A DNA stretch of 5,299 bases from an uncultured Fidelibacterota bacterium. Lineage in GTDB: Bacteria > Marinisomatota > Marinisomatia > Marinisomatales > UBA1611. This document shows positions 1-5,299 of the stretch, in pieces; positions within the stretch are counted from its first letter, which is position 1, and each line of letters opens with the position of its first letter. The stretch covers positions 1-5,299 of the forward strand of contig CAJWPW010000105.1 in assembly GCA_913045415.1 (NCBI GenBank), written 5' to 3'. A model generated the notes under the pieces. That model searched no databases, was not told where the DNA came from, and worked only from the letters and a program-made list of their open reading frames with translations. The position numbers and the translations under genes are program-made.

Positions 1-479
1 TCGATATTACATTTTTTCTGAATTAAAATCGGACCGCCATCTATATCATCCGTGACAAAATGAATAGTACAGCCCGTTTCTGTTTCACCATTTTTTAAAA
101 CTTCTTCATGAACATTGGTATCCATATCGCCGGCATATTTCGGAAGGAGAGAAGGGTGTACATTTAATAATCTGTCCTGCCATTCCCGGCAAAATTTTGC
201 CGATAAAATTCGCATGAATCCGATGAGCAAAACCAGATCAACATTATGTTCTTTTAAAACAGCAGTCATTTCAGAATCAAATTTTTCCCGGGTTTTTCCT
301 TTATGGGAAACAAAAACGAGAGATACATGATGATTATCTGCTCGCTCTAATATGTAAGCGTTCTTGCGATTAGAGAGAACCACAGAAACTTCAGCATTCA
401 ATTCACCGGATGCGATAGCGTCGAGAATGACTTGTACATCTGTTCCGTTCGTAGAACCCAAGACACCCAGTTTGGTCAT
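1..479 (-). CDS. purN: PurN, phosphoribosylglycinamide formyltransferase (GAR transformylase 1), 3' end cut off by window edge
   Basis: PurN transfers a formyl group from 10-formyltetrahydrofolate to GAR, giving FGAR, the third step of cytosolic IMP synthesis. I translated 159 codons from the ATG at 479; the frame is open to the window edge, so the C-terminal part (probably about 30-50 residues) is missing. The formyltransferase fold is clear: LVLLIGFMRILS (83-93), RLLNVHPSLLPKY (103-115) and HFVTDDIDGGPILIQKK (140-156). The catalytic triad known from E. coli PurN is present at the same numbers: Asn106, His108 and Asp144. The N-terminal phosphate-binding loop reads LGSTNGTDVQ (7-16) instead of the common SGNGSNLQ; from memory this resembles a GSTRGTD variant in some gammaproteobacteria such as Legionella. 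The start ATG overlaps the purD TGA (ATGA, 479-476) and has no Shine-Dalgarno, so translation is probably coupled to purD. Identity is secure. Confidence 0.95.
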   Translation of the reverse strand, partial: MTKLGVLGSTNGTDVQVILDAIASGELNAEVSVVLSNRKNAYILERADNHHVSLVFVSHKGKTREKFDSEMTAVLKEHNVDLVLLIGFMRILSAKFCREWQDRLLNVHPSLLPKYAGDMDTNVHEEVLKNGETETGCTIHFVTDDIDGGPILIQKKCNI

Positions 480-1798
480 CGAATCGAATTCATGTGAATG
501 ATACGTTTCTGAATCGCCGCACCTGTACCAATATCTGTCCGGTGAAATAACGGACCAACAATCGATGATATTTCTTTTTCTGCAATTATTTCTGCTTCAG
601 AAATGGTATCTGCAATTCCCACAACAGCAATCGTTCGACTTCCTGATTCTACCAAGTTCGCCCCATTGAAATCAACGGATGCATAAAATAATCCATCGGG
701 ATTAGAAATACCTGAAACGTCAATCGGCTCACCTTTTACAGGGTTGTTCGGATATCCTTCCGGCACAGCATATTTACAAACGGTGGCTTTCTTCGAAAAT
801 TGCACATCAATTTTATCTAATGTTCCACCAGTAATTCCATTGCAAATCTCAATAAAGTCAGACTCCAAAAGCGAGAGAACATTCATGGCTTCCGGATCTC
901 CAAAGCGCGCATTGTATTCGATGAGCTTTACCCCGTTTGTGGTTGCCATAAAGCCACCATACAGAATCCCCTTGTAGCCTTCAACAAATTTATCGTTTAC
1001 TGCCCTGGCGGTTTTAATGTTGATTTCATGTGCTTGGGAAATTTCCTCATCCGACAGAAAGGGGAGTGAATGATTGGCATCAGAATATGTCCCCATTCCC
1101 CCGGTGTTTGGACCCGTGTCACCCTCATAAGCCCGTTTATGATCTTGAACCGCGGGCATATGTTTTAAAGTGTCCCCGTCACAAAAACTCATGAGCGAAA
1201 ATTCTTCTCCGATGAATTTTCCTTCAACCACAAACGCACCGTTTTTCTCCACCAATTCTTGACAATACGCTAACGCCTCACCGTGGGAATGCAAATGCTC
1301 TCCGGATACTTTTACACCCTTTCCACCAGCGAGTCCATCATATTTCACCACATAGTTTTCACCCAACTCGTATAAGAATTCCGCCACGCCACCCATGGAA
1401 TTGAATGTTTGATATTTGGGTCCACCGGGAATGTCATATTCATTCAACAAATCCCGCGTAAACGCTTTGGATGTTTCCAATTGGGCTAAATCTTTTTTGG
1501 GTCCCACGACCTTTACGCCAGCTTCCCAAAGTGCATCCGCCACGCCACTTGCCAATGGGTTTTCTGGTCCGATTATAGCTAAAATGGTGCCTGTTTCTGT
1601 TGCATAGCTCACAACAAAATTTGGGTCGTTGAAATTTCCAATTAGTATTTCGTCGCAGAGCTCAGCAATGCCCGGATTCATATTTGAAGCAAGACAATAA
1701 ATTTCTTTTTCTTGGGGGGAGCGATCCAATGCGCGAACGATAGCGTGTTCCCGTGCGCCGGAACCGATGACTAATATTTTTTGAGCCACAAAGCTCAC
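476..1798 (-). CDS. purD: PurD, phosphoribosylamine-glycine ligase (GAR synthetase)
   Basis: PurD ligates glycine to 5-phosphoribosylamine using ATP, the second step of IMP synthesis, and takes over PurF's unstable product. The 440 residues match the usual full length. The ATP-grasp layout is visible: N-domain GSGAREHAI (12-20), GPENPL (77-82), ATP loop VKYDGLAGGKGV (151-162), substrate region QDHKRAYEGDTGPNTGGMG (218-236), metal/ATP-binding EYNARFGDPEAMNVL (294-308) and C-terminal FHRTDIG (418-424). KYDGLAGGKGV and EYNARFGDPEAMN look like archaeal PurD rather than E. coli (KADGLAAGKGV, FNCRFGDPETQ). The start is GTG at 1798; the next in-frame GTG at 1789 gives MAQKILVIGSG, closer to typical N-termini. 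Neither has a Shine-Dalgarno, and both lie inside a copy of an intergenic repeat. An in-frame TAA at 1819-1817 rules out a longer protein. The TGA overlaps the purN ATG. Confidence 0.97.
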   Translation of the reverse strand: MSFVAQKILVIGSGAREHAIVRALDRSPQEKEIYCLASNMNPGIAELCDEILIGNFNDPNFVVSYATETGTILAIIGPENPLASGVADALWEAGVKVVGPKKDLAQLETSKAFTRDLLNEYDIPGGPKYQTFNSMGGVAEFLYELGENYVVKYDGLAGGKGVKVSGEHLHSHGEALAYCQELVEKNGAFVVEGKFIGEEFSLMSFCDGDTLKHMPAVQDHKRAYEGDTGPNTGGMGTYSDANHSLPFLSDEEISQAHEINIKTARAVNDKFVEGYKGILYGGFMATTNGVKLIEYNARFGDPEAMNVLSLLESDFIEICNGITGGTLDKIDVQFSKKATVCKYAVPEGYPNNPVKGEPIDVSGISNPDGLFYASVDFNGANLVESGSRTIAVVGIADTISEAEIIAEKEISSIVGPLFHRTDIGTGAAIQKRIIHMNSIR

Positions 1799-1808
1799 AA
1801 AGGTTTTA
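1787..1808 (+). repeat. degenerate repeat copy covering the purD start
   Basis: The plus-strand unit CACAAAGCTCACAAAGGTTTTA matches the minus-strand unit CACAGAGTTCACATAGTTTTA at 4862-4842 at about 18 of 22 positions, allowing one gap. The unit consists of two near copies of a CACAAAG-like word followed by TTTTA. It overlaps the first four codons of purD and supplies both candidate GTG starts. I infer that it is a decayed copy of a dispersed intergenic repeat, not conserved purD coding sequence. Confidence 0.5.
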
Positions 1809-1816
1809 ATATAAAA

Positions 1817-1958
1817 TTAATTATCATTTTTATTTATATTATTAATTGCCATGGCAATTGTCATACCAACAGATGGCCCAATCGCAACACCAAAAGAAGC
1901 ACCAAGGGCAAGCCCCATACCGATGGATTTATTTTTTTTCTTTACTCTTTTTCTTCAA
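1817..1958 (-). CDS. small glycine-zipper ORF, frame interrupted at an A8 run
   Basis: I do not recognise this as a named gene. The intact part runs from ATG at 1918 to TAA at 1819-1817 (33 residues): a hydrophobic stretch MGLALGASFGVAIGPSVG followed by MTIAMAINN and a polar tail ending NKNDN. Glycines 2, 6, 10, 14 and 18 fall at exact four-residue spacing, the pattern of a glycine-zipper membrane helix. No Shine-Dalgarno precedes that ATG. Upstream, TTG at 1958, directly after the tandem TAA stops of purF, opens a Lys-rich frame (MKKKSKEKK, then TAA). Removing one A from the A8 run at 1932-1939 would join the two into a 46-residue protein with a basic N-terminus and one zipper segment. It could be a pseudogene, an assembly error, a slippage-dependent gene or a short gene using the inner ATG. 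It is in the same frame as purD, separated by TAA and six codons. Function unknown; a membrane location is inferred. Confidence 0.4.
1844..1859. repeat. 16-base perfect palindrome inside the small ORF
   Basis: AATTGCCATGGCAATT is identical to its reverse complement, centred on CCATGG. It lies in codons for the IAMAI part of the small ORF. It could be an operator-like site or a short cruciform, but the repetitive peptide it encodes (Ile-Ala-Met-Ala-Ile) may be enough to explain it. No second copy was noticed in the window. Confidence 0.45.
1932..1939 (-). other. A8 homopolymer (possible slippage site)
   Basis: The minus strand reads G, eight A, T, AAA. The run lies exactly where the Lys-rich N-terminal frame and the glycine-zipper frame of the small ORF part by one base. 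A seven-A transcript, or a +1 ribosomal shift, would fuse them. Runs of this length are also common sites of sequencing or assembly indels and of real frameshift mutations, and the sequence alone cannot separate these. Confidence 0.45.
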
Positions 1959-1961
1959 TTA

Positions 1962-3443
1962 TTATGGTTGCTTACCATTCCGGTCATTCACACGCATCGT
2001 TTCCATTTCTGCGATCTTTGCATCGTCAATATCATTAGCCACATAATTTCCATCCAAGCATGCCATGCAAGGAGTATCAATATAGTGATTTCCTTTCCGG
2101 GTGACCGCTTCTACCAAATCATCAATTTTTTGATACAAAAGCGCATCCACATTCAAGTATTCTTGGATTTCATCTTCGCTCATATTTCCAGCAATGAGCT
2201 CGTTCTTGGTTGGCATATCCATGCCATAAAAACAGGGCGATTTTACGGGCGGACAGGCAACGGCAAAATACACTTCTTTGGCGCCAAAATCCCGAAGCAT
2301 ACGCACAATCTCCCAACTGGTATTTCCCCGGACAATACTGTCGTCCATAATCAGCACTTTTTTATCACGAATTTCTGTTTCTTGTGGCACCAGTTTATAT
2401 TTTACAGATTTCTTTCGTTCTGCTTGTCCCGGCATAATAAAAGTTCGGCCGATAAAGGTATTTTTATACAAACCTTCAGAATAGCGCACACCCAATTCAT
2501 GGGCAAAAGACAAGGCCGATGTGTTGGCTGTGCTTGGGGCAGGAATCACAATATCGGGGGTTATATCGGGATATTTCTCTTTCCACGCGTCTGCCAAATT
2601 TTGGCCCATCCGTAATCGCGAGCGATACACACTTACATCATTTAACGTGGCATCCGGTCTGGCGAAATACACATATTCAAAAATGCAGGGATTAAATGAT
2701 TTTTTAACCAATCGTTTGCTGAATACTTTTCCAGCTTCATCTACATAAATCAATTCACCGGGGAGCACGGTTCCTTTAGGCTCAAACCCCATAGAATAAA
2801 ACATGGTGTTCTCGGAAGCAAAAATGTAATCCTTTCCGTTATTCCCATTGGATCGCTCACCCTTCACCAGCGGACGAATTCCCTGTGGGTCTCGAAAGAC
2901 CACGAGCCCCTTTCCAATCACAATACTTACAACGGAATAGGCACCTTTCACTCGTTTGAAAATTTTGGTAACAGCGTTGCACAAAAGGTAGAAAAACTCT
3001 TCGCTATCTTCTGGCGGATTGTTCGTATGAAGCAGATCTGCAAAATAATGGAGCAACACCTCAGAATCGGAATTGGTGTTTAAATACCGGCTATCTTTGT
3101 TTGTGATTTCTTCAGCAAGGCTCTGATAATTGGTAAGATTCCCGTTGTGGGCCAGAGCGATGCCGTAAGGGACAGACGTCCAGAAGGGCTGTACTTCTCC
3201 ATGACTAAACCCGCCGTGGGTGGGATACCGATTGTGAGAAATTCCGATATTACCAGTAAGAAGCTCCATGTTTGATTCATTGAAAACTTCTTTTGCGAGC
3301 CCCACCCCCTTTTCTTTATGCATACGGTTATCATAGGTCATAATCCCAGCGGCATCCTGTCCGCGATGCTGCAAATGAATGATGCTATCGTAGAGTTCGG
3401 TGGCAACAGATTTATGGGAATAAATACCGGCAATACCACACAT
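1962..3443 (-). CDS. purF: PurF, amidophosphoribosyltransferase
   Basis: PurF makes 5-phosphoribosylamine from PRPP and glutamine, the committed and usually feedback-inhibited step of purine synthesis. It has 493 residues against 505 in E. coli. The N-terminal Ntn glutaminase domain begins MCGIAGIY, so Cys2 is the nucleophile after Met removal; other glutaminase residues are Arg72 (HNRYPTHG), Asn100-Gly101 (AHNGNLTN) and Asp126 (NSDSE). The C-terminal phosphoribosyltransferase domain has YKNTFIGRTFIMPGQ (326-340) and the PRPP loop VLIMDDSIVRGNTS (363-376). Cys253, Cys404, Cys459 and Cys462 sit in FNPCIFEY, SPCFYG and TPCMAC, the contexts of the four [4Fe-4S] ligands of Bacillus subtilis PurF. 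No propeptide is possible: an in-frame TAA lies seven codons upstream (3464-3462) with no start between. The start overlaps the purB stop as TAATG, without a Shine-Dalgarno, implying coupling. The gene ends with tandem TAA TAA. Confidence 0.97.
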   Translation of the reverse strand: MCGIAGIYSHKSVATELYDSIIHLQHRGQDAAGIMTYDNRMHKEKGVGLAKEVFNESNMELLTGNIGISHNRYPTHGGFSHGEVQPFWTSVPYGIALAHNGNLTNYQSLAEEITNKDSRYLNTNSDSEVLLHYFADLLHTNNPPEDSEEFFYLLCNAVTKIFKRVKGAYSVVSIVIGKGLVVFRDPQGIRPLVKGERSNGNNGKDYIFASENTMFYSMGFEPKGTVLPGELIYVDEAGKVFSKRLVKKSFNPCIFEYVYFARPDATLNDVSVYRSRLRMGQNLADAWKEKYPDITPDIVIPAPSTANTSALSFAHELGVRYSEGLYKNTFIGRTFIMPGQAERKKSVKYKLVPQETEIRDKKVLIMDDSIVRGNTSWEIVRMLRDFGAKEVYFAVACPPVKSPCFYGMDMPTKNELIAGNMSEDEIQEYLNVDALLYQKIDDLVEAVTRKGNHYIDTPCMACLDGNYVANDIDDAKIAEMETMRVNDRNGKQP

Positions 3444-4789
3444 TAGATTAAATCCACAAGTTTAGACGAAAGCCCGGTATATAATTCGGGTGTGAGTTCT
3501 AATAATGTCTGTTTATCTTCATCAGAAATCTTCAATCCGGATACAAATTCATACATAGACTCTGCATTGATAGATTGGCCTTGAGTCAATGATTTCAACT
3601 GTTCGTAGGCGTCTTGTTTCCCTGATTTTCGAAGGATGGTTTGGATGGCTTCTCCCAAAACTTCCCAGTGATTATTGAGTTCGGCGGACATTTGCACCTT
3701 ATTAATTGTAATACGGCTTAAACCCTTTAAAATATTTTGTAGTGCCAAATAAGAATGTCCCAATGCAACGCCTTGATTTCGCAAAGTTGTTGAATCCGTA
3801 AGATCTCGCTGTATTCGAGAAATGGGAAGTTTGGTGGCCAGGTGATTGAGTAGCCCATTGGCGATACCCAGGTTTCCTTCAGCGTTTTCAAATTGAATCG
3901 GATTAATTTTATGGGGCATGGTGGATGAGCCAACTTCGCCGGCCACTTTTTTCTGAACTAAAATTCCACGACTGATATAAGACCACATGTCCCGGCACAA
4001 ATCCGTAAGGATTGAATTAATGCGAACGACTTGGTGAAAACTTTCTGCCAACGAATCGTGGGATTCAATTTGGGTCGTGATCAAGTTTGGCTTAAGCCCA
4101 AGCGATTTAATGAATTTGGAAGCAAATCGTCTCCAATTCACGTTTGGATAGGCCGCCACATGTGCGGACCATGTTCCGGTGGCGCCGCTAAATTTTCCCA
4201 ACAAGATATGAGATTTAATTTGGCCAATCTGGCGATCCAACCGAGAACAAAATACGGCCAATTCTTTTCCGAATGTGGTAGGCGTTGCAGGTTGCCCGTG
4301 AGTCAACGCTAACATAGAAGCCTCTTTATATTTCCGCGCCAGTTTCTTTAATTTTTTATTCACCAATTGTAGCGATGATTGGTAAACTTGTTTCAATCCG
4401 TCTTGCCACATGAGCGAATATGAAAGGTTGTTTACGTCTTCAGATGTGAGTGCAAAGTGAATCCACGGATGAAGCGATTTTTTTACTTTCCCTTGAATAT
4501 AATATTCGATGGCTTTTACATCATGGTTTGTAGTGGCTTCGATTTCTTTAACTTTTTCTGCACCAACCAAATTGAAGTTTTGATAAATTTTCCGCAATCG
4601 CTCTTGTTCATCTTTTGAAAAGGGCGGAAGGTCATTGATGTATTTTTCATTACTGAGCGCAATAAGATATTCAACCTCTACCTTTAAACGATAGCCCATT
4701 AGCGCAGATTCGCTAAAATATTTTGAAAGTTCCGCAATGCTGTTGGCATAACGACCATCAAGTGGTGAAATATTACTTAAAGTGTTCAT
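3443..4789 (-). CDS. purB: PurB, adenylosuccinate lyase
   Basis: PurB releases fumarate from SAICAR to give AICAR and from adenylosuccinate to give AMP, so it acts in both IMP synthesis and AMP formation. The 448 residues are close to the 456 of E. coli and align with that subgroup throughout: NISPLDGRYA (6-15), TTNHDVKAIEYYI (86-98), HFALTSEDVNNLSY (111-124), THGQPATPTTFGKE (163-176), the fumarase/aspartase-superfamily signature GSSTMPHKINPIQFENAEG (287-305) and QRDLTDSTTLRNQG (327-340). His164 corresponds to E. coli His171, and Ser288/289 lies on the mobile signature loop that carries the catalytic serine. It is a homotetramer in the family, with active sites built from three subunits. ATG at 4789 is the natural start because the protein opens like E. 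coli PurB. Upstream is AAAAATTAA without a Shine-Dalgarno. Its TAA shares one base with the purF ATG. Nothing looks damaged. Confidence 0.97.
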   Translation of the reverse strand: MNTLSNISPLDGRYANSIAELSKYFSESALMGYRLKVEVEYLIALSNEKYINDLPPFSKDEQERLRKIYQNFNLVGAEKVKEIEATTNHDVKAIEYYIQGKVKKSLHPWIHFALTSEDVNNLSYSLMWQDGLKQVYQSSLQLVNKKLKKLARKYKEASMLALTHGQPATPTTFGKELAVFCSRLDRQIGQIKSHILLGKFSGATGTWSAHVAAYPNVNWRRFASKFIKSLGLKPNLITTQIESHDSLAESFHQVVRINSILTDLCRDMWSYISRGILVQKKVAGEVGSSTMPHKINPIQFENAEGNLGIANGLLNHLATKLPISRIQRDLTDSTTLRNQGVALGHSYLALQNILKGLSRITINKVQMSAELNNHWEVLGEAIQTILRKSGKQDAYEQLKSLTQGQSINAESMYEFVSGLKISDEDKQTLLELTPELYTGLSSKLVDLI

Positions 4790-4798
4790 TTAATTTTT

Positions 4799-4867
4799 GG
4801 CCGCAGAGATTGAAGAGAAAACGCACTATTTATTTTTCTCATAAAACTATGTGAACTCTGTGTCACC
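4799..4867. repeat. degenerate inverted repeat filling the purE-purB gap
   Basis: The plus-strand left end (GGCCGCAGAGATTGAAGAGA, then AAA) and the reverse complement of the right end (GGTGACACAGAGTTCACATA, then GTTTTATGAGAAAA) share a CRCAGAGWTT core and an AGAAAA inner end, forming an imperfect inverted repeat around an AT-rich middle. The right arm recurs at the purD start (1787-1808). It starts one base after the purE stop and ends nine bases before the purB start. It is too AT-rich and mismatched to call an intrinsic terminator. I infer a decayed dispersed palindromic element; CACAGAG/CTCTGTG-type repeats occur between genes in many environmental bacterial genomes (from memory). Confidence 0.55.
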
Positions 4868-4868
4868 C

Positions 4869-5255
4869 CTAAACCCCGAAAATTCTTTTAACTGCTAACG
4901 CACAATTTCCCGGATCAAGAATAGTTAACACAGGCGTATTGCTTGGCATTTGTAGAGTAGAGTGAATATTCACCAGCATATCTGTTTTATCTGCAAAAGG
5001 CGGACACCCAATCGTTGGGAATTCACAATTAGCCGCCACAAATCCGGATAATGCATTGGACCGTCCGGCGATGGTGATATACACGATATCTTTCTCATCC
5101 TTATTTACGGTCAATATCTCCAACACTTTCAATGGCTGTTTGTGAGCAGATGCTGCATGCTGTTCCCAGGCAATGCCGTATTCATCTAATTTGTCAGCAA
5201 TCTTCTTTGCATGGGGTTCGTCAGATGTGGAACCCATAATTATCACTGTTTTCAT
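4869..5255 (-). CDS. purE: PurE class II, phosphoribosylaminoimidazole (AIR) carboxylase
   Basis: Predicted to carboxylate AIR with CO2 directly to CAIR. It has the class II pattern: MGSTSD (7-12) for the ribose phosphate, SAHK (36-39), YITIAGRSNALSGF (59-72), GCPP (83-86) and LQMPS (101-105). Class I proteins, which act on N5-CAIR made by PurK, have SAHR and AGGAAHLPG instead. The match is closest, from memory, to Treponema denticola PurE and the carboxylase domain of animal PAICS. At 128 residues it is short: it stops at RIFGV, where class II relatives continue for about 25-35 residues as a C-terminal helix. A degenerate repeat begins one base after the TAG, so repeat insertion may have trimmed the end. 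The ATG at 5255 has a good Shine-Dalgarno and overlaps the TGA of an upstream frame. The class II call is firm; retention of activity is inferred from the intact motifs. Confidence 0.95.
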   Translation of the reverse strand: MKTVIIMGSTSDEPHAKKIADKLDEYGIAWEQHAASAHKQPLKVLEILTVNKDEKDIVYITIAGRSNALSGFVAANCEFPTIGCPPFADKTDMLVNIHSTLQMPSNTPVLTILDPGNCALAVKRIFGV

Positions 5256-5299
5256 AATACTTCCTTCAAATTTTCATTAATTCGTTCATTAACAGGTTT
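5252..5299 (-). CDS. C-terminal end of an unidentified upstream gene (partial)
   Basis: The minus strand from the window edge is open for 15 codons, KPVNERINENLKEVL, then TGA at 5254-5252 overlapping the purE ATG as ATGA. That junction is the same as purD/purN, which supports a real gene end. The tail is a charged, probably helical C-terminus and is too short to identify. By position it could be another purine gene, but that is a guess. A second frame is also open for a few codons (NLLMNELMKI, then TGA), and the third stops at once. Confidence 0.5.
   Translation of the reverse strand, partial: KPVNERINENLKEVL
5260..5267 (-). promoter_or_regulatory. Shine-Dalgarno site of purE
   Basis: The minus strand reads GAAGGAAG, with the AAGGA core six bases before the purE ATG. 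It is the only convincing ribosome binding site in the window: purB, purF, purD and purN have none, and the small ORF has none either. It confirms ATG 5255 as the purE start and lies within the last codons of the upstream frame. Confidence 0.75.

Noticed and set aside
115..330. Plus-strand frame of 71 codons at the left end
   Set aside because: Antisense to purN, whose catalytic motifs explain the region.
1799..1875. Possible internal promoter before purD (ATGACA, 17 bases, TAATAT on the minus strand)
   Set aside because: Matches are weak and the stretch is AT-rich, so such hits are expected by chance.
1851..2615. 254-codon plus-strand frame opposite purF
   Set aside because: Antisense to the conserved phosphoribosyltransferase half of purF; the translation is rich in His, Phe and Ile and shows no domain, so it is a shadow of the real gene.
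3080..3334. Second minus-strand frame inside purF
   Set aside because: Out-of-frame shadow of the PurF glutaminase domain with no recognisable content.
4031..4312. Plus-strand frame of 93 codons opposite purB
   Set aside because: Lies entirely over conserved PurB sequence and shows no motif or ribosome binding site.
4799..4867. Intrinsic terminator between purE and purB
   Set aside because: The inverted repeat is mismatched and AT-rich, with no GC stem followed by a T tract; it fits a decayed repeat better.
476..5255. A new defence, mobile or CRISPR system
   Set aside because: Every gene-sized frame is a recognisable purine enzyme; no direct-repeat array, transposase, integrase or toxin-antitoxin pair is visible.

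Overview
The window is one block of de novo purine (IMP) biosynthesis genes, all on the minus strand. In transcription order (right to left) it holds the last codons of an unidentified gene, purE, purB, purF, a small broken glycine-zipper ORF, purD and purN, which runs off the left edge. The junctions are tight: unidentified gene/purE and purD/purN share ATGA overlaps, and purB/purF share TAATG. This layout suggests a single transcription unit. I see no convincing promoter or terminator, so the promoter probably lies beyond the right edge.

Together the genes cover committed-step PRPP amidotransfer (PurF), glycine ligation (PurD), the first formyl transfer (PurN), carboxylation of AIR (PurE) and the two lyase steps (PurB). 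PurE is the most informative. It carries the class II signature (GSTSD, SAHK, AGRSNALSG) known from animal PAICS and Treponema denticola, not the class I signature of E. coli. Class II enzymes take CO2 directly, so the host should not need PurK for this step.

Other enzymes also have mixed-looking signatures. PurF starts directly at Cys2, as in E. coli, yet has all four cysteines of the Bacillus-type [4Fe-4S] enzyme. PurD has motifs I associate with archaeal forms. PurN has the GSTNGTD variant of its N-terminal loop. All named catalytic residues that can be seen are intact.

Only two gaps exceed a few bases. The 79-base purE-purB gap is almost filled by a degenerate inverted repeat whose outer arm recurs at the 5' end of purD. 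The 163-base purF-purD gap holds a small ORF with five glycines at exact four-residue spacing. Its lysine-rich N-terminal part is out of frame by one base at an eight-A run.

The organism is a bacterium, moderately AT-rich by eye. The mix of signatures and scarcity of Shine-Dalgarno sites would fit an environmental lineage (for example of the Bacteroidetes/Marinimicrobia type), but that is a guess. The window is mostly conserved metabolism; the small ORF, the repeat family and the enzyme variants are what deserve a second look.
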